A DNA stretch of 64,000 nucleotides from Coprococcus aceti (GTDB lineage: Bacteria > Bacillota > Clostridia > Lachnospirales > Lachnospiraceae): the NCBI RefSeq assembly GCF_025567285.1, contig NZ_JAOQJT010000005.1, forward strand, positions 170,369 through 234,368. The letters are read 5' to 3'. Position numbers and translations under genes: made by a program. This document shows positions 8,972-15,556 of the stretch, in pieces. How positions within the stretch are numbered: position 1 is the stretch's first letter; the number at the start of each line of letters is the position of its first letter. Below the pieces are notes generated by a model. That model was given only the letters and a program-made list of their open reading frames with translations, did not search any database and was not told where the DNA came from.

Positions 8972-9972
8972 GTTTTTTTACATTCTTAGAAGAAAAAATA
9001 ACAGAGATATTGTTTCAGCTTTTCTTTCTTGCCGTAGTAGCATTTCTCTTGATTTTCTACGGTGTAGATACGCTGTTTGTTGTATCGTTGGTAATTCTGT
9101 TCATCAGCATACAAGGGCTTTTTCAATGGTGTTTGTATCGGAAGAAACGTAACGTTTCACAACATATTATTGATTTAGTAGACGGACTGGAAGAAACCTA
9201 TTATATTGCAGACGTTTTACCAAAGCCAAAAGAATTTCAAAATAAAGCCTATTGCTACGCACTAAAAAAAGCCTGCAAATCTATGAATGATGAAATCGGC
9301 AAAATCACAGAGGAAAAGCAGGACTATCAAGAATATGTGGAAAGTTTCGTCCATGAAATTAAAATACCGATAGGAGCATTGTCTTTGACGTTTGACAATA
9401 CAAAAAATTACACATTAAAAAAAGAAACAGACAAAATATTTCAGTTAGTGGAACAAATGCTCTACTATGCAAGAAGCGAAAATACGGAAAAGGACTATTT
9501 TGTAAAACAGTTGCAGTTAGACGAAGTGATACATAATGTCATTCTGAAATTCCGTCATTCGCTTATGGAAAGAAAAGCAATTATCAATATCCATGACATA
9601 GAAAATGTCATTTATACTGATGAAAAATGGCTGACATTCATTCTATCTCAAATCGTGCAAAATGCGATTAAGTATTTTGATAAGCAAGAAAATAAACTGA
9701 CGATATACAGTCAAGACAATGGTACAAATATATTGCTTGTGATTGAAGATAATGGTTGTGGAATAAAAGCGTCTGATTTATCCCGTGTATTTGAAAAAGG
9801 TTTTACGGGTTCAAATAGAAACAAAGCAAATGCAACGGGTATGGGACTGTATCTATCGAAAAAATTATGCGATAGGTTGGGCTTGAAATTGGATATTGCT
9901 TCTACGGAAAAAGAATATACAAGACTGACCATTACATTTCCAAAAGGAACAGTTCATAATTTTTCAGAGTAA
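8968..9972 (+). CDS. BceS-type intramembrane-sensing histidine kinase
   Basis: Two N-terminal membrane helices (about residues 12-30 and 34-52) are joined by only a few residues, so there is no real sensor domain outside the cell. This is the hallmark of BceS kinases, which read the state of the ABC permease. His129 lies in FVHEIKIP. The C-terminal ATPase domain shows an N box near QNAIKYF, G1 EDNGCGI and G2 GMGLYL. The GTG at 8968 forms a GTGA overlap with the response regulator and has AGGAAAGGG upstream; a TTG at 8959 is a less likely start. Confidence 0.9.
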   Translation: MSFFTFLEEKITEILFQLFFLAVVAFLLIFYGVDTLFVVSLVILFISIQGLFQWCLYRKKRNVSQHIIDLVDGLEETYYIADVLPKPKEFQNKAYCYALKKACKSMNDEIGKITEEKQDYQEYVESFVHEIKIPIGALSLTFDNTKNYTLKKETDKIFQLVEQMLYYARSENTEKDYFVKQLQLDEVIHNVILKFRHSLMERKAIINIHDIENVIYTDEKWLTFILSQIVQNAIKYFDKQENKLTIYSQDNGTNILLVIEDNGCGIKASDLSRVFEKGFTGSNRNKANATGMGLYLSKKLCDRLGLKLDIASTEKEYTRLTITFPKGTVHNFSE

Positions 9973-10021
9973 TTTGAAAACCATGCCAACATTGATACGG
10001 TGCTTTAAGGGGGCTTGCATT

Positions 10022-10066
10022 ATGGAAAGCTTTAAGTACAATTATTTGCAATCAAATTCCACCTAA
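10022..10066 (+). CDS. Possible 14-residue leader peptide
   Basis: A very short frame (ATG to TAA) encodes MESFKYNYLQSNST. It has a strong AAGGGGG ribosome site 8 nt upstream and is followed about 40 nt later by a terminator, before orf7. The layout resembles a leader peptide of an attenuator. There is no similarity I recognise to the Tn916 orf12 leader. Because the frame is so short, translation is unproven. Confidence 0.3.
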   Translation: MESFKYNYLQSNST

Positions 10067-10102
10067 TAGCACACTATTAAAAATTGAATATGTTTTAGCT
10101 TT

Positions 10103-10143
10103 AAAGGCTCGTACAGACTATATGTTTTGTGCGGGCTTTTTTC
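10103..10143 (+). terminator. Terminator upstream of orf7
   Basis: GCTCGTACA pairs with TGTGCGGGC (two G-U pairs) around a 12-nt loop and is followed by TTTTTTC. It ends the ABC/two-component operon or acts as an attenuator between the 10022 leader frame and orf7. Confidence 0.7.
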
Positions 10144-10265
10144 ATACCCGAAAAAAATTTAAAAATTTTTCAAAAGAGGTCATTAAATCACACCTTTCAT
10201 TCCCTATATGGTGCGGAAAGAGGGATAAACACTTTTCAAATCATAGTGGAAAGGGGGTGAGATTG

Positions 10266-10685
10266 ATGAAACCGTCTGACTTCCAGAAAACAGTTCAATG
10301 TCGCTTTGAAAGTTGTTTGAAGAAAGTTGTCCGTCATGTTGTAAAGGACTACCAACAAGGATTAAAACGACGAAAAGATAAAGAAATTCCATTCTGTGAA
10401 CTTCCAGAAATTTTCGTTGAAAATTTTGCTGTGTGGGACGACTACGAAACAGATTATACAATCTTTTCAGTATGTGGCATTGATATTCGTGTCCTTGATG
10501 ATGAGCTGGCAGAAGCCTTGAAAAAACTTCCAGAAAGAAAGAGAAATACTCTGTTAATGTATTACTTCTTGGAAATGACAGAAAGTGAAATTGCCAACTT
10601 ACAAAAGATTACGCAAAGCGGTGTATTTAGAAACCGACATCATGCTTTGGAAACTATGAAAAAAATACTAAAGGAGAAGCAGTAA
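10266..10685 (+). CDS. orf7: Sigma-70-like regulator of ICE transfer (Tn916 Orf7)
   Basis: The 139-residue protein has a C-terminal sigma region 4 helix-turn-helix (about residues 95-135: LLMYYFLEMTESEIANLQKI followed by a second helix). It corresponds to Tn916 Orf7, which together with Orf8 drives transcription toward xis, int and, in the circular form, the transfer genes. The ATG at 10266 follows AAAGGGGGTGAG; the frame is open upstream to 10122 but without a ribosome site. It starts one nucleotide before orf8, so the pair is co-translated. Confidence 0.88.
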   Translation: MKPSDFQKTVQCRFESCLKKVVRHVVKDYQQGLKRRKDKEIPFCELPEIFVENFAVWDDYETDYTIFSVCGIDIRVLDDELAEALKKLPERKRNTLLMYYFLEMTESEIANLQKITQSGVFRNRHHALETMKKILKEKQ

Positions 10686-10686
10686 A

Positions 10687-10935
10687 ATGAAGCAAACATT
10701 TAAGAAGCCGTCCTACTATTTGCTTTCGCAAGCAATGGACGGGGACGAAAAAGCGATTGAAAAAATACTGGCATTTTATGACCCGTACATATCAAAGTGC
10801 TGTTTGCGTCCACTCTATGATGAATACGGCAATGTCTATATTGTTGTAGATATGGAGTTAAAGGGACTTATCCGAGAAGCACTTATCAAAATGATTTTAG
10901 GGTTTGATATTGCCTTAGAAATCGAAGAAGAATAA
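10687..10935 (+). CDS. orf8: Helix-turn-helix domain protein of ICE regulation (Tn916 Orf8)
   Basis: The 82-residue acidic protein has the Orf8 pattern (SYYLLSQAMDGDEKAIEKIL near the N terminus, an YISKCCLRPLYDEYGN core, and an acidic tail). Tn916 Orf8 acts with Orf7 as a positive regulator of excision and transfer. The stop is followed directly by a hairpin at 10946-10984. Confidence 0.85.
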   Translation: MKQTFKKPSYYLLSQAMDGDEKAIEKILAFYDPYISKCCLRPLYDEYGNVYIVVDMELKGLIREALIKMILGFDIALEIEEE

Positions 10936-10945
10936 GCAGTTTTTA

Positions 10946-10984
10946 GCAGAGCATGGTTTAATGTCCCCCTCTTTCCTGCTCTGC
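10946..10984 (+). terminator. Hairpin after orf8
   Basis: GCAGAGCA (10946-10953) pairs perfectly with TGCTCTGC (10977-10984) and is followed by CCTGCTTTTA. This is a weak terminator or processing hairpin at the end of orf7-orf8. A second hairpin, GAAAGC/GCTTTC (10998-11014), follows. Confidence 0.5.
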
Positions 10985-11039
10985 CCTGCTTTTACATGAA
11001 AGCAACACGCTTTCGCCACAGCTCTTTGACAACTGAATA

Positions 11040-11268
11040 AAGCAGACAGATACGTTTGTGAGATAGCGAGCCACGGGGACTGTACGCCACGACTTTTCCA
11101 AAAGAAAGCGAGCGACCCACGCAGTGATCCGAGAGCGACTGTTGGAAAAGTCGTTTTGCCATGACCTATCCTCACAGAATAATGATACGTCCGCATGGTG
11201 CGGTTCTGCCCACAAGAATGGGAATAGTTGAGATACTAATGGAGCTTTCCAAAGCCGTCTGTCTGCTT
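11040..11268 (+). ncRNA. Candidate structured RNA between orf8 and xis
   Basis: Three nested helices close this 229-nt segment. The outer stem AAGCAGACAG (11040-11049) pairs with CTGTCTGCTT (11259-11268), 10 of 10. The middle stem TGTGAGATAG (11057-11066) pairs with CTATC-C-TCACA (11166-11176) with one bulge. The inner stem CGACTTTTCCA (11090-11100) pairs with TGGAAAAGTCG (11143-11153), 11 of 11. A small hairpin CCGCA-TGG-TGCGG lies at 11191-11203. No frame of note with a ribosome site spans it. A TTGACA at 11026-11031 could be its -35. I do not recognise a known RNA family. It could instead be a protein-binding or conjugation-related DNA structure. Confidence 0.55.
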
Positions 11269-11311
11269 ATGTAACTTATAAATAGACACACAGCAAAGGG
11301 GGTGTTACATT

Positions 11312-11377
11312 ATGTTAAATACTGATGTGTTAAATGATGTGATGTTCCAGCGAGGTAAGGTGTTGGAATATGAATAA
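11312..11377 (+). CDS. 21-residue ORF coupled to xis
   Basis: The frame encodes MLNTDVLNDVMFQRGKVLEYE. It begins 9 nt after a strong AAGGGGGTG ribosome site, and its TAA lies inside the first codons of xis, so the two overlap by 8 nt. That arrangement suggests a translated leader that couples to and controls xis. The frame is too short for a homology call. Confidence 0.5.
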   Translation: MLNTDVLNDVMFQRGKVLEYE

Positions 11378-11564
11378 AACGAAGATAAGAGCAACGGAAC
11401 AGCCGATTGCTGTTGATATAGAGGGACTGTCTGCTATGTTATCTTGTGGTCGTGCTACTGCAAGAAAGATTGGCGAGCAGGCAGGAGCAAAAATTGTGAT
11501 AGGTCGCAGGGTTCTTTATTCCATAGAAAAAGTCAAGAAATACTTGTTATATTTGGAAGAATAG
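11370..11564 (+). CDS. xis: Excisionase, Tn916/Tn1549-type
   Basis: The 64-residue winged-helix DNA-bending protein steers the integrase toward excision. The helix-turn-helix lies at about residues 18-40 (DIEGLSAMLSCGRATARKIG), followed by a wing (KIVIGRRVLYS). The size and the position just before int are diagnostic. It overlaps the 21-codon frame. AGGTAAGG 9 nt upstream can also serve as its own ribosome site. Confidence 0.9.
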   Translation: MNKTKIRATEQPIAVDIEGLSAMLSCGRATARKIGEQAGAKIVIGRRVLYSIEKVKKYLLYLEE

Positions 11565-11668
11565 AGCGATTTTCTATTTATGTTCTCTGGCGTGTGTAGT
11601 ATAATAAGAAAGGACAAAGCACGCTGTGAGAACAAGAAAAGAGGCTTTTTCAGAAAGGAATGGTTCTC

Positions 11669-12889
11669 ATGGCAATTAGTAGAAAAGACCCAAAAGGAAG
11701 AAAATTAAGAGAGGGCGAAAACTGGCGTAATGATGGAAGATACAGTTATCGTTATACAGATGCAAGAACAGGCAAGAGATTGACAGTCTATGCACAAGAT
11801 TTACCAGAGCTTCGAGAAAAAGAGAAGCAGATTGCAAAAGATATGGAAGATAATATATTGACAGACGGAGCAATCAAAAAAATGACGCTTAACACGTTGT
11901 TTGAGCGTTATATGGCAACTCGTGAGCTGGCTGATACTACAAGAGTTAGTTATGTTCGTGCTTGGGAAAACAGAGTAAAAGACGAGATTGGAAATATTAA
12001 AGTTGTTCAGCTTTTACCCTCACATATTAAAGCGTATTATGCGAAACTTTCCAAAGCTGGATATGCTTATTCTACAATCAAGTATATTCACAACCTGCTT
12101 TATCCTGCATTAGAAATGGCTGTTGATGACGATATTATCCGAAAGAACCCTGCAAAAAGTTCCATTAGTGATTATGGAAAACCAGCAGAGGAAAAAGAAG
12201 CCTTAACAGTTTCTCAACAAGAAAAGTTTATGGAGTTTGTAAAACAGAGCAATGTCTATAACACATATTATCCTATGTTTACCATAATGATTGGTACGGG
12301 GTTAAGGTGTGGGGAGCTTATTGGTCTTACATGGAAAGATATAAACATCAAGGCAAAAACGGTTAATGTAGACCACCAGCTCATTTATAAGAATTTAGGC
12401 GACGGTTGCAAGTTCCATATCTCAACACCAAAAACGTCGTCGGGTATTCGTATTATACCTATGACACAAGAAGTTGCAAAAGCCTTTGAGGAACAAAGAA
12501 AAATCAATTTTATGCTTGCAAAGGATAAGAGCATTGAGGTGGACGGGTGTTCGGGGTTTGTCTTTACAGCAAAATCGGGCAGACCGCTTATGCCGAATGG
12601 CGTAAATAGTGTTTTATACAACATTGTAGACGCATATAACAAAACCGAAGTAGAGAGAGCAAAAAAAGAGCATAGGAAAGCAGAGCTGTTACCAAAGTTT
12701 TCAGCCCATGTCATGCGTCACACAGCTTGTACCAGAATGGCAGAGTGCCGTATGGACGTAAAAGTTCTTCAATATATTATGGGACACGCTCATATAGATG
12801 TAACAATGGAAGTGTATAACCATATTGGAGAGCTGACAAGGATTGAAAATGAGATTGCAAGACTAGATAGTATGGTGTTAAATGCTTGA
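11669..12889 (+). CDS. int: Tyrosine integrase, Tn916 family
   Basis: The 406-residue site-specific recombinase integrates and excises the element. The N-terminal Tn916-type arm-binding domain covers about residues 1-60 (AISRKDPKGRKL, then ENWRNDGRYSYRYTD), a core-binding domain lies at about 70-170, and the catalytic domain has Arg213 (TGLRCGEL), His347 and Arg350 (HVMRH), His373 (MGHAHID) and nucleophile Tyr383 (EVYNHI). All catalytic residues are present. An ATG at 11660 lies too close to the GAAAGGA site, so the ATG at 11669 is preferred. Arm sites follow directly after the stop. Confidence 0.95.
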   Translation: MAISRKDPKGRKLREGENWRNDGRYSYRYTDARTGKRLTVYAQDLPELREKEKQIAKDMEDNILTDGAIKKMTLNTLFERYMATRELADTTRVSYVRAWENRVKDEIGNIKVVQLLPSHIKAYYAKLSKAGYAYSTIKYIHNLLYPALEMAVDDDIIRKNPAKSSISDYGKPAEEKEALTVSQQEKFMEFVKQSNVYNTYYPMFTIMIGTGLRCGELIGLTWKDINIKAKTVNVDHQLIYKNLGDGCKFHISTPKTSSGIRIIPMTQEVAKAFEEQRKINFMLAKDKSIEVDGCSGFVFTAKSGRPLMPNGVNSVLYNIVDAYNKTEVERAKKEHRKAELLPKFSAHVMRHTACTRMAECRMDVKVLQYIMGHAHIDVTMEVYNHIGELTRIENEIARLDSMVLNA

Positions 12890-12927
12890 CACCACAAAAA
12901 GAGAAATTGGTGTCAAATTGGTGTCAA
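12886..12927 (+). promoter_or_regulatory. Integrase arm-type binding repeats
   Basis: TTGACACCA (12886-12894) is inverted relative to two tandem copies of TTGGTGTCAA (12907-12916 and 12918-12927). The tandem copies have an 11-bp period, so they lie on the same helical face. Their position between int and the element end matches the DR2 sites bound by the Tn916 integrase N-terminal domain. The role is inferred from position. Confidence 0.65.
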
Positions 12928-12965
12928 AACAGAAAAAATCACAATTTCAAAAGAAATAAGATACT

Positions 12966-13015
12966 GCAAACCATTGATTTTAAAGGGTTTGCAAAAAAAA
13001 TCTCAAAAAATTAGC
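12966..13015. other. Probable ICE end and junction with the chromosome
   Basis: An inverted repeat GCAAACC (12966-12972) / GGTTTGC (12986-12992) is followed by AT-rich GCAAAAAAAATCTCAAAAAATT. Tn916-family elements insert at T-rich/A-rich targets with short coupling sequences and no long target duplication. The chromosomal promoter starting at 13025 implies the junction lies before it. The exact base cannot be fixed without the other end or an empty site. Confidence 0.45.
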
Positions 13016-13024
13016 ACTCACCTC

Positions 13025-13053
13025 TTGACATTGCTAGCATAGAGGACTATAAC
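13025..13053 (+). promoter_or_regulatory. Strong sigma-A promoter next to the ICE end
   Basis: TTGACA (13025-13030), a 17-bp spacer, and TATAAC (13048-13053) drive the 41-residue gene at 13154. It is about 10-30 bp from the inferred element end. Confidence 0.8.
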
Positions 13054-13153
13054 ATAGTCAAAGATAAGAAAAGGATAGCACAACCGGTGGTGCATATGCA
13101 CTGCAGATTTCTGTTATATAAAATGTAAGGCAAACAGAAAGGAAGTGTTCAAA

Positions 13154-13279
13154 ATGGATAAAAATCCAAAGCATCCATTGAAGAAAAAGAAAGCAGTTCA
13201 GAAGGTATATGCGACAGCAAATCATAACGCTGCAGCAGCTGAAGAACCGGCTACACCAAAGTCAAAAAAGCATAAATAG
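13154..13279 (+). CDS. Small basic protein (41 residues), unknown function
   Basis: The frame encodes a Lys/Ala-rich protein: MDKNPKHPLKKKKAVQK, then an Ala/Glu stretch, ending KSKKHK. It has the ribosome site AAAGGAAGTG 8 nt upstream, its own consensus promoter about 100 nt upstream and its own terminator, so it is a complete small monocistronic gene. Its charge suggests nucleic-acid or ribosome binding, but I do not recognise a family. Confidence 0.65.
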   Translation: MDKNPKHPLKKKKAVQKVYATANHNAAAAEEPATPKSKKHK

Positions 13280-13291
13280 TATATGAGACAA

Positions 13292-13335
13292 AGGTCCCCT
13301 GTATCTGCATCAGGCAGGTATGGGGGACTTTTTTG
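13292..13335 (+). terminator. Terminator of the 41-residue gene
   Basis: GTCCCC (13294-13299) pairs with GGGGAC (13323-13328), with an inner CCTG/CAGG helix, and is followed by TTTTTT. Confidence 0.8.
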
Positions 13336-13429
13336 TCGTGGGAACAGCAATATATAAATTTAATTTCTGAATATGGGGTTACTGATGTATAATATATATA
13401 ACAAATATTTATGGGATACATTGTCGGAC

Positions 13430-13464
13430 TTGACAGACTGATATATTTTCGAACTAAAATATAT
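13430..13464 (+). promoter_or_regulatory. Promoter and overlapping palindrome of the EssC-like operon
   Basis: TTGACA (13430-13435) and TAAAAT (13455-13460) have a 19-bp spacer, which is long. A perfect 9-bp inverted repeat ATATATTTT / AAAATATAT (13441-13449 and 13456-13464) covers the spacer and -10 and is a repressor-site candidate. Confidence 0.5.
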
Positions 13465-13496
13465 TGAGTGTTGATGGGATAATAGATTTGGGACAC

Positions 13497-14897
13497 ATGG
13501 GGAATATGAAAAATATGGAGAATGCGGAAGGAACGGAAACAACAGATAAGGTCAGAAAAACGGGTAAGCTGGATGAGAAGCTTTTGCCGCCGGACAAGCT
13601 TGTACTGCCTAAGGCCTCTACGCCCCAAAATCAGAACAAGCTTAATATGAAGATACTTCTGGTGGAAATTCTCATTGTGGCAGTGATCGCTGTGATCGTG
13701 ATAGTTATGGCAGTAAATGGTAAGGGCAGGAATCCTGACATGAAAGGGTATTACTATAGAGGGCGCTGGCATCCAATAGGATTCGCCGGCATAGATCTGT
13801 ATGGTTTCATTATGCTCATACTTATGTGTATTGGCCTCGGAGTGATGCGGGTAATCCCGGGTACTATAGCGGATTTTTCGACAAGACCGGGGAAAGAGAA
13901 ACGTGGGGAGCTTGAATCTATCAGGAGAAATAATTATGCAAAGCATTTGTGCAGATTGATCGAGATTGATAAGACGGAAATTTTGGATAATATGAGAGAT
14001 AGATTCAATCCTGTAGTCCAAATCTTTTTTTCGGAGGCGCAGGCTGAATGTCTGAATAGATCGAGGGCCTGCAATCATCTTATGGTCAGACTGGGGCTTG
14101 GCAGTGTGGATATATCTGATCATGTGGTGGTTCAGGAGGCTGGCGGAAAGCGGGAGAGAGAGGTACAGCTCACAGACGTTGCAAATGAGGTGAAGATAAA
14201 AACGGCAGTTATCCACGACTTGCCGGTGGTGCTGGATCTCAGCCGTACCGGGGTTATAGGAATAGTAAGTGATGGAAATAAAAAGAGTGCATTTGATATA
14301 GCGAGAAATATCATAGGCCAGCTTGAGATAAATGAGACAAATGACAGGATTCAGCTAGCATTTGCCTGTGATCCGGGTGATGGTGAATGGGTAGGATATG
14401 ATGAGCTTTATCTGGCGGACCGTAAGAATGGAGAAATCTCTTTTGCCGCAGGAGAAGCTGATGTGAAGGGCTTGTTAGACATGCTGGCAAATGAGCTTCA
14501 GAAAAGAAATGGTACTCTGGATTATTTTGTGAATAGCGAGAATGTAGGCGGATATAGGCATATAGTTTTGTTTGTTGACGATCCCGGACTTCTGGAGGGG
14601 CATTTGATAAATCGGTACATTTTGCCGGGGGAAGAAAATCTGGATTTTACAGTTGTCGTTCTCTCTGATGATGAAGAGAAGTTTATTTTGGAGATGGACT
14701 GTGAGATAATACAAAATGATGATTTTGCGGGAATATATAAGCCTAGAACGGAAGAGTGGATAGAGATCAAATTCGACAGGGTGACCGAGGCAAGGCTGTG
14801 GAGTCTGGATGAGATTGTAAGAAAGAACAGTGAAAGGATGGTGCAGGATGAGCTACGTAGAATTTCGAGATGTAAAGAAAGTATACAAGACAGGTGA
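13497..14897 (+). CDS. EssC-like protein lacking the ATPase domains
   Basis: A soluble N terminus is followed by two membrane helices (about residues 50-73 and 101-117 from this start), then a cytoplasmic region that matches the pre-ATPase part of the type VII secretion motor EssC/EccC: MVRLGLGSVDIS, PVVLDLSRTGVIGIVSD, HIVLFVDDPGLLEG, and a terminal RLWSLDEIVRK segment where EssC proteins lead into the first FtsK ATPase. The protein ends there, with no Walker motifs and no FHA domain. The start is uncertain; 13497 and 13506 are both ATG, and the promoter excludes the TTG at 13464. It overlaps the ABC ATPase gene by 50 nt. No WXG100, EssB or EsaA gene is nearby. It may be a repurposed or decaying EssC fragment. 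Confidence 0.6.
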   Translation: MGNMKNMENAEGTETTDKVRKTGKLDEKLLPPDKLVLPKASTPQNQNKLNMKILLVEILIVAVIAVIVIVMAVNGKGRNPDMKGYYYRGRWHPIGFAGIDLYGFIMLILMCIGLGVMRVIPGTIADFSTRPGKEKRGELESIRRNNYAKHLCRLIEIDKTEILDNMRDRFNPVVQIFFSEAQAECLNRSRACNHLMVRLGLGSVDISDHVVVQEAGGKREREVQLTDVANEVKIKTAVIHDLPVVLDLSRTGVIGIVSDGNKKSAFDIARNIIGQLEINETNDRIQLAFACDPGDGEWVGYDELYLADRKNGEISFAAGEADVKGLLDMLANELQKRNGTLDYFVNSENVGGYRHIVLFVDDPGLLEGHLINRYILPGEENLDFTVVVLSDDEEKFILEMDCEIIQNDDFAGIYKPRTEEWIEIKFDRVTEARLWSLDEIVRKNSERMVQDELRRISRCKESIQDR

Positions 14898-15549
14898 GGT
14901 GGAGATCAATGCTCTCCGCGATGTGGATTTTGAGATAGAAAAGGGAGAGTTCTGCGTCATAGTCGGAGCCTCCGGTGCGGGCAAGACTACTATCTTGAAT
15001 ATACTTGGCGGTATGGACACTCTGACAAGCGGCAGCGTGAAGCTGGATGGCAGAGAGATATCAACTCTGAATAAGAGACAGCTCACGGCATACAGAAGGT
15101 ATGATGTGGGATTCGTGTTCCAGTTCTACAATCTGGTACAGAACCTCACAGCACTTGAGAACGTGGAGCTGGCGGCACAGATCTGTAAGGAACCGCTGGA
15201 TGCTGCAACGGTTCTGAAGCAGGTGGGACTTGAGGATCGTATGGCGAACTTCCCGGCACAGCTCTCAGGTGGTGAGCAGCAGAGAGTTGCCATAGCAAGG
15301 GCGCTTGCAAAGAATCCAAAGCTTCTGCTCTGTGATGAGCCGACCGGAGCTCTGGATTACAACACAGGCAAGGCTGTGTTGAAGCTCCTTCAGGATACAT
15401 GCAGAAATACGGGAACGACAGTTATAGTCATAACGCACAACCAGGCACTCACAGCCATGGCGGACAGAGTCATCACGGTTAAGAGCGGAACTGTGGAGAA
15501 AGTGGTTATGAATGATAACATCAGGAACGTTGAAGATCTGGAATGGTAG
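14848..15549 (+). CDS. ABC transporter ATPase, MacB/LolD type
   Basis: The 233-residue ATPase pairs with the following FtsX permease. It has Walker A GASGAGKTT, the signature SGGEQQRVAIARAL, Walker B LLLCDEPTGALD and H-loop ITHNQ. The ATG at 14848 has AAGGA 9 nt upstream and begins the family's MSYVEFRDVKKVYK; an in-frame GTG at 14830 is less likely. It starts inside the end of the EssC-like gene in another frame, so the two are translationally coupled. The permease starts 7 nt after its stop. Confidence 0.9.
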   Translation: MSYVEFRDVKKVYKTGEVEINALRDVDFEIEKGEFCVIVGASGAGKTTILNILGGMDTLTSGSVKLDGREISTLNKRQLTAYRRYDVGFVFQFYNLVQNLTALENVELAAQICKEPLDAATVLKQVGLEDRMANFPAQLSGGEQQRVAIARALAKNPKLLLCDEPTGALDYNTGKAVLKLLQDTCRNTGTTVIVITHNQALTAMADRVITVKSGTVEKVVMNDNIRNVEDLEW

Positions 15550-15556
15550 GTGGCCT

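Noticed and set aside
4100..10265. tet(M) or another ribosomal protection gene in the ICE
   Set aside because: No GTPase-type EF-G-like protein is encoded in the slot; all six frames there are accounted for by the regulator and ABC/two-component genes.
11040..11268. Group II intron or oriT as the explanation of the folded ICE segment
   Set aside because: It lacks a reverse transcriptase, intron domain V and a nearby relaxase; in Tn916 oriT lies at the other end of the transfer module.
13497..14897. A complete type VII secretion locus
   Set aside because: No WXG100, EsaA, EssA, EssB or EsaB-like gene and no FtsK ATPase domain is visible in the flanking DNA.
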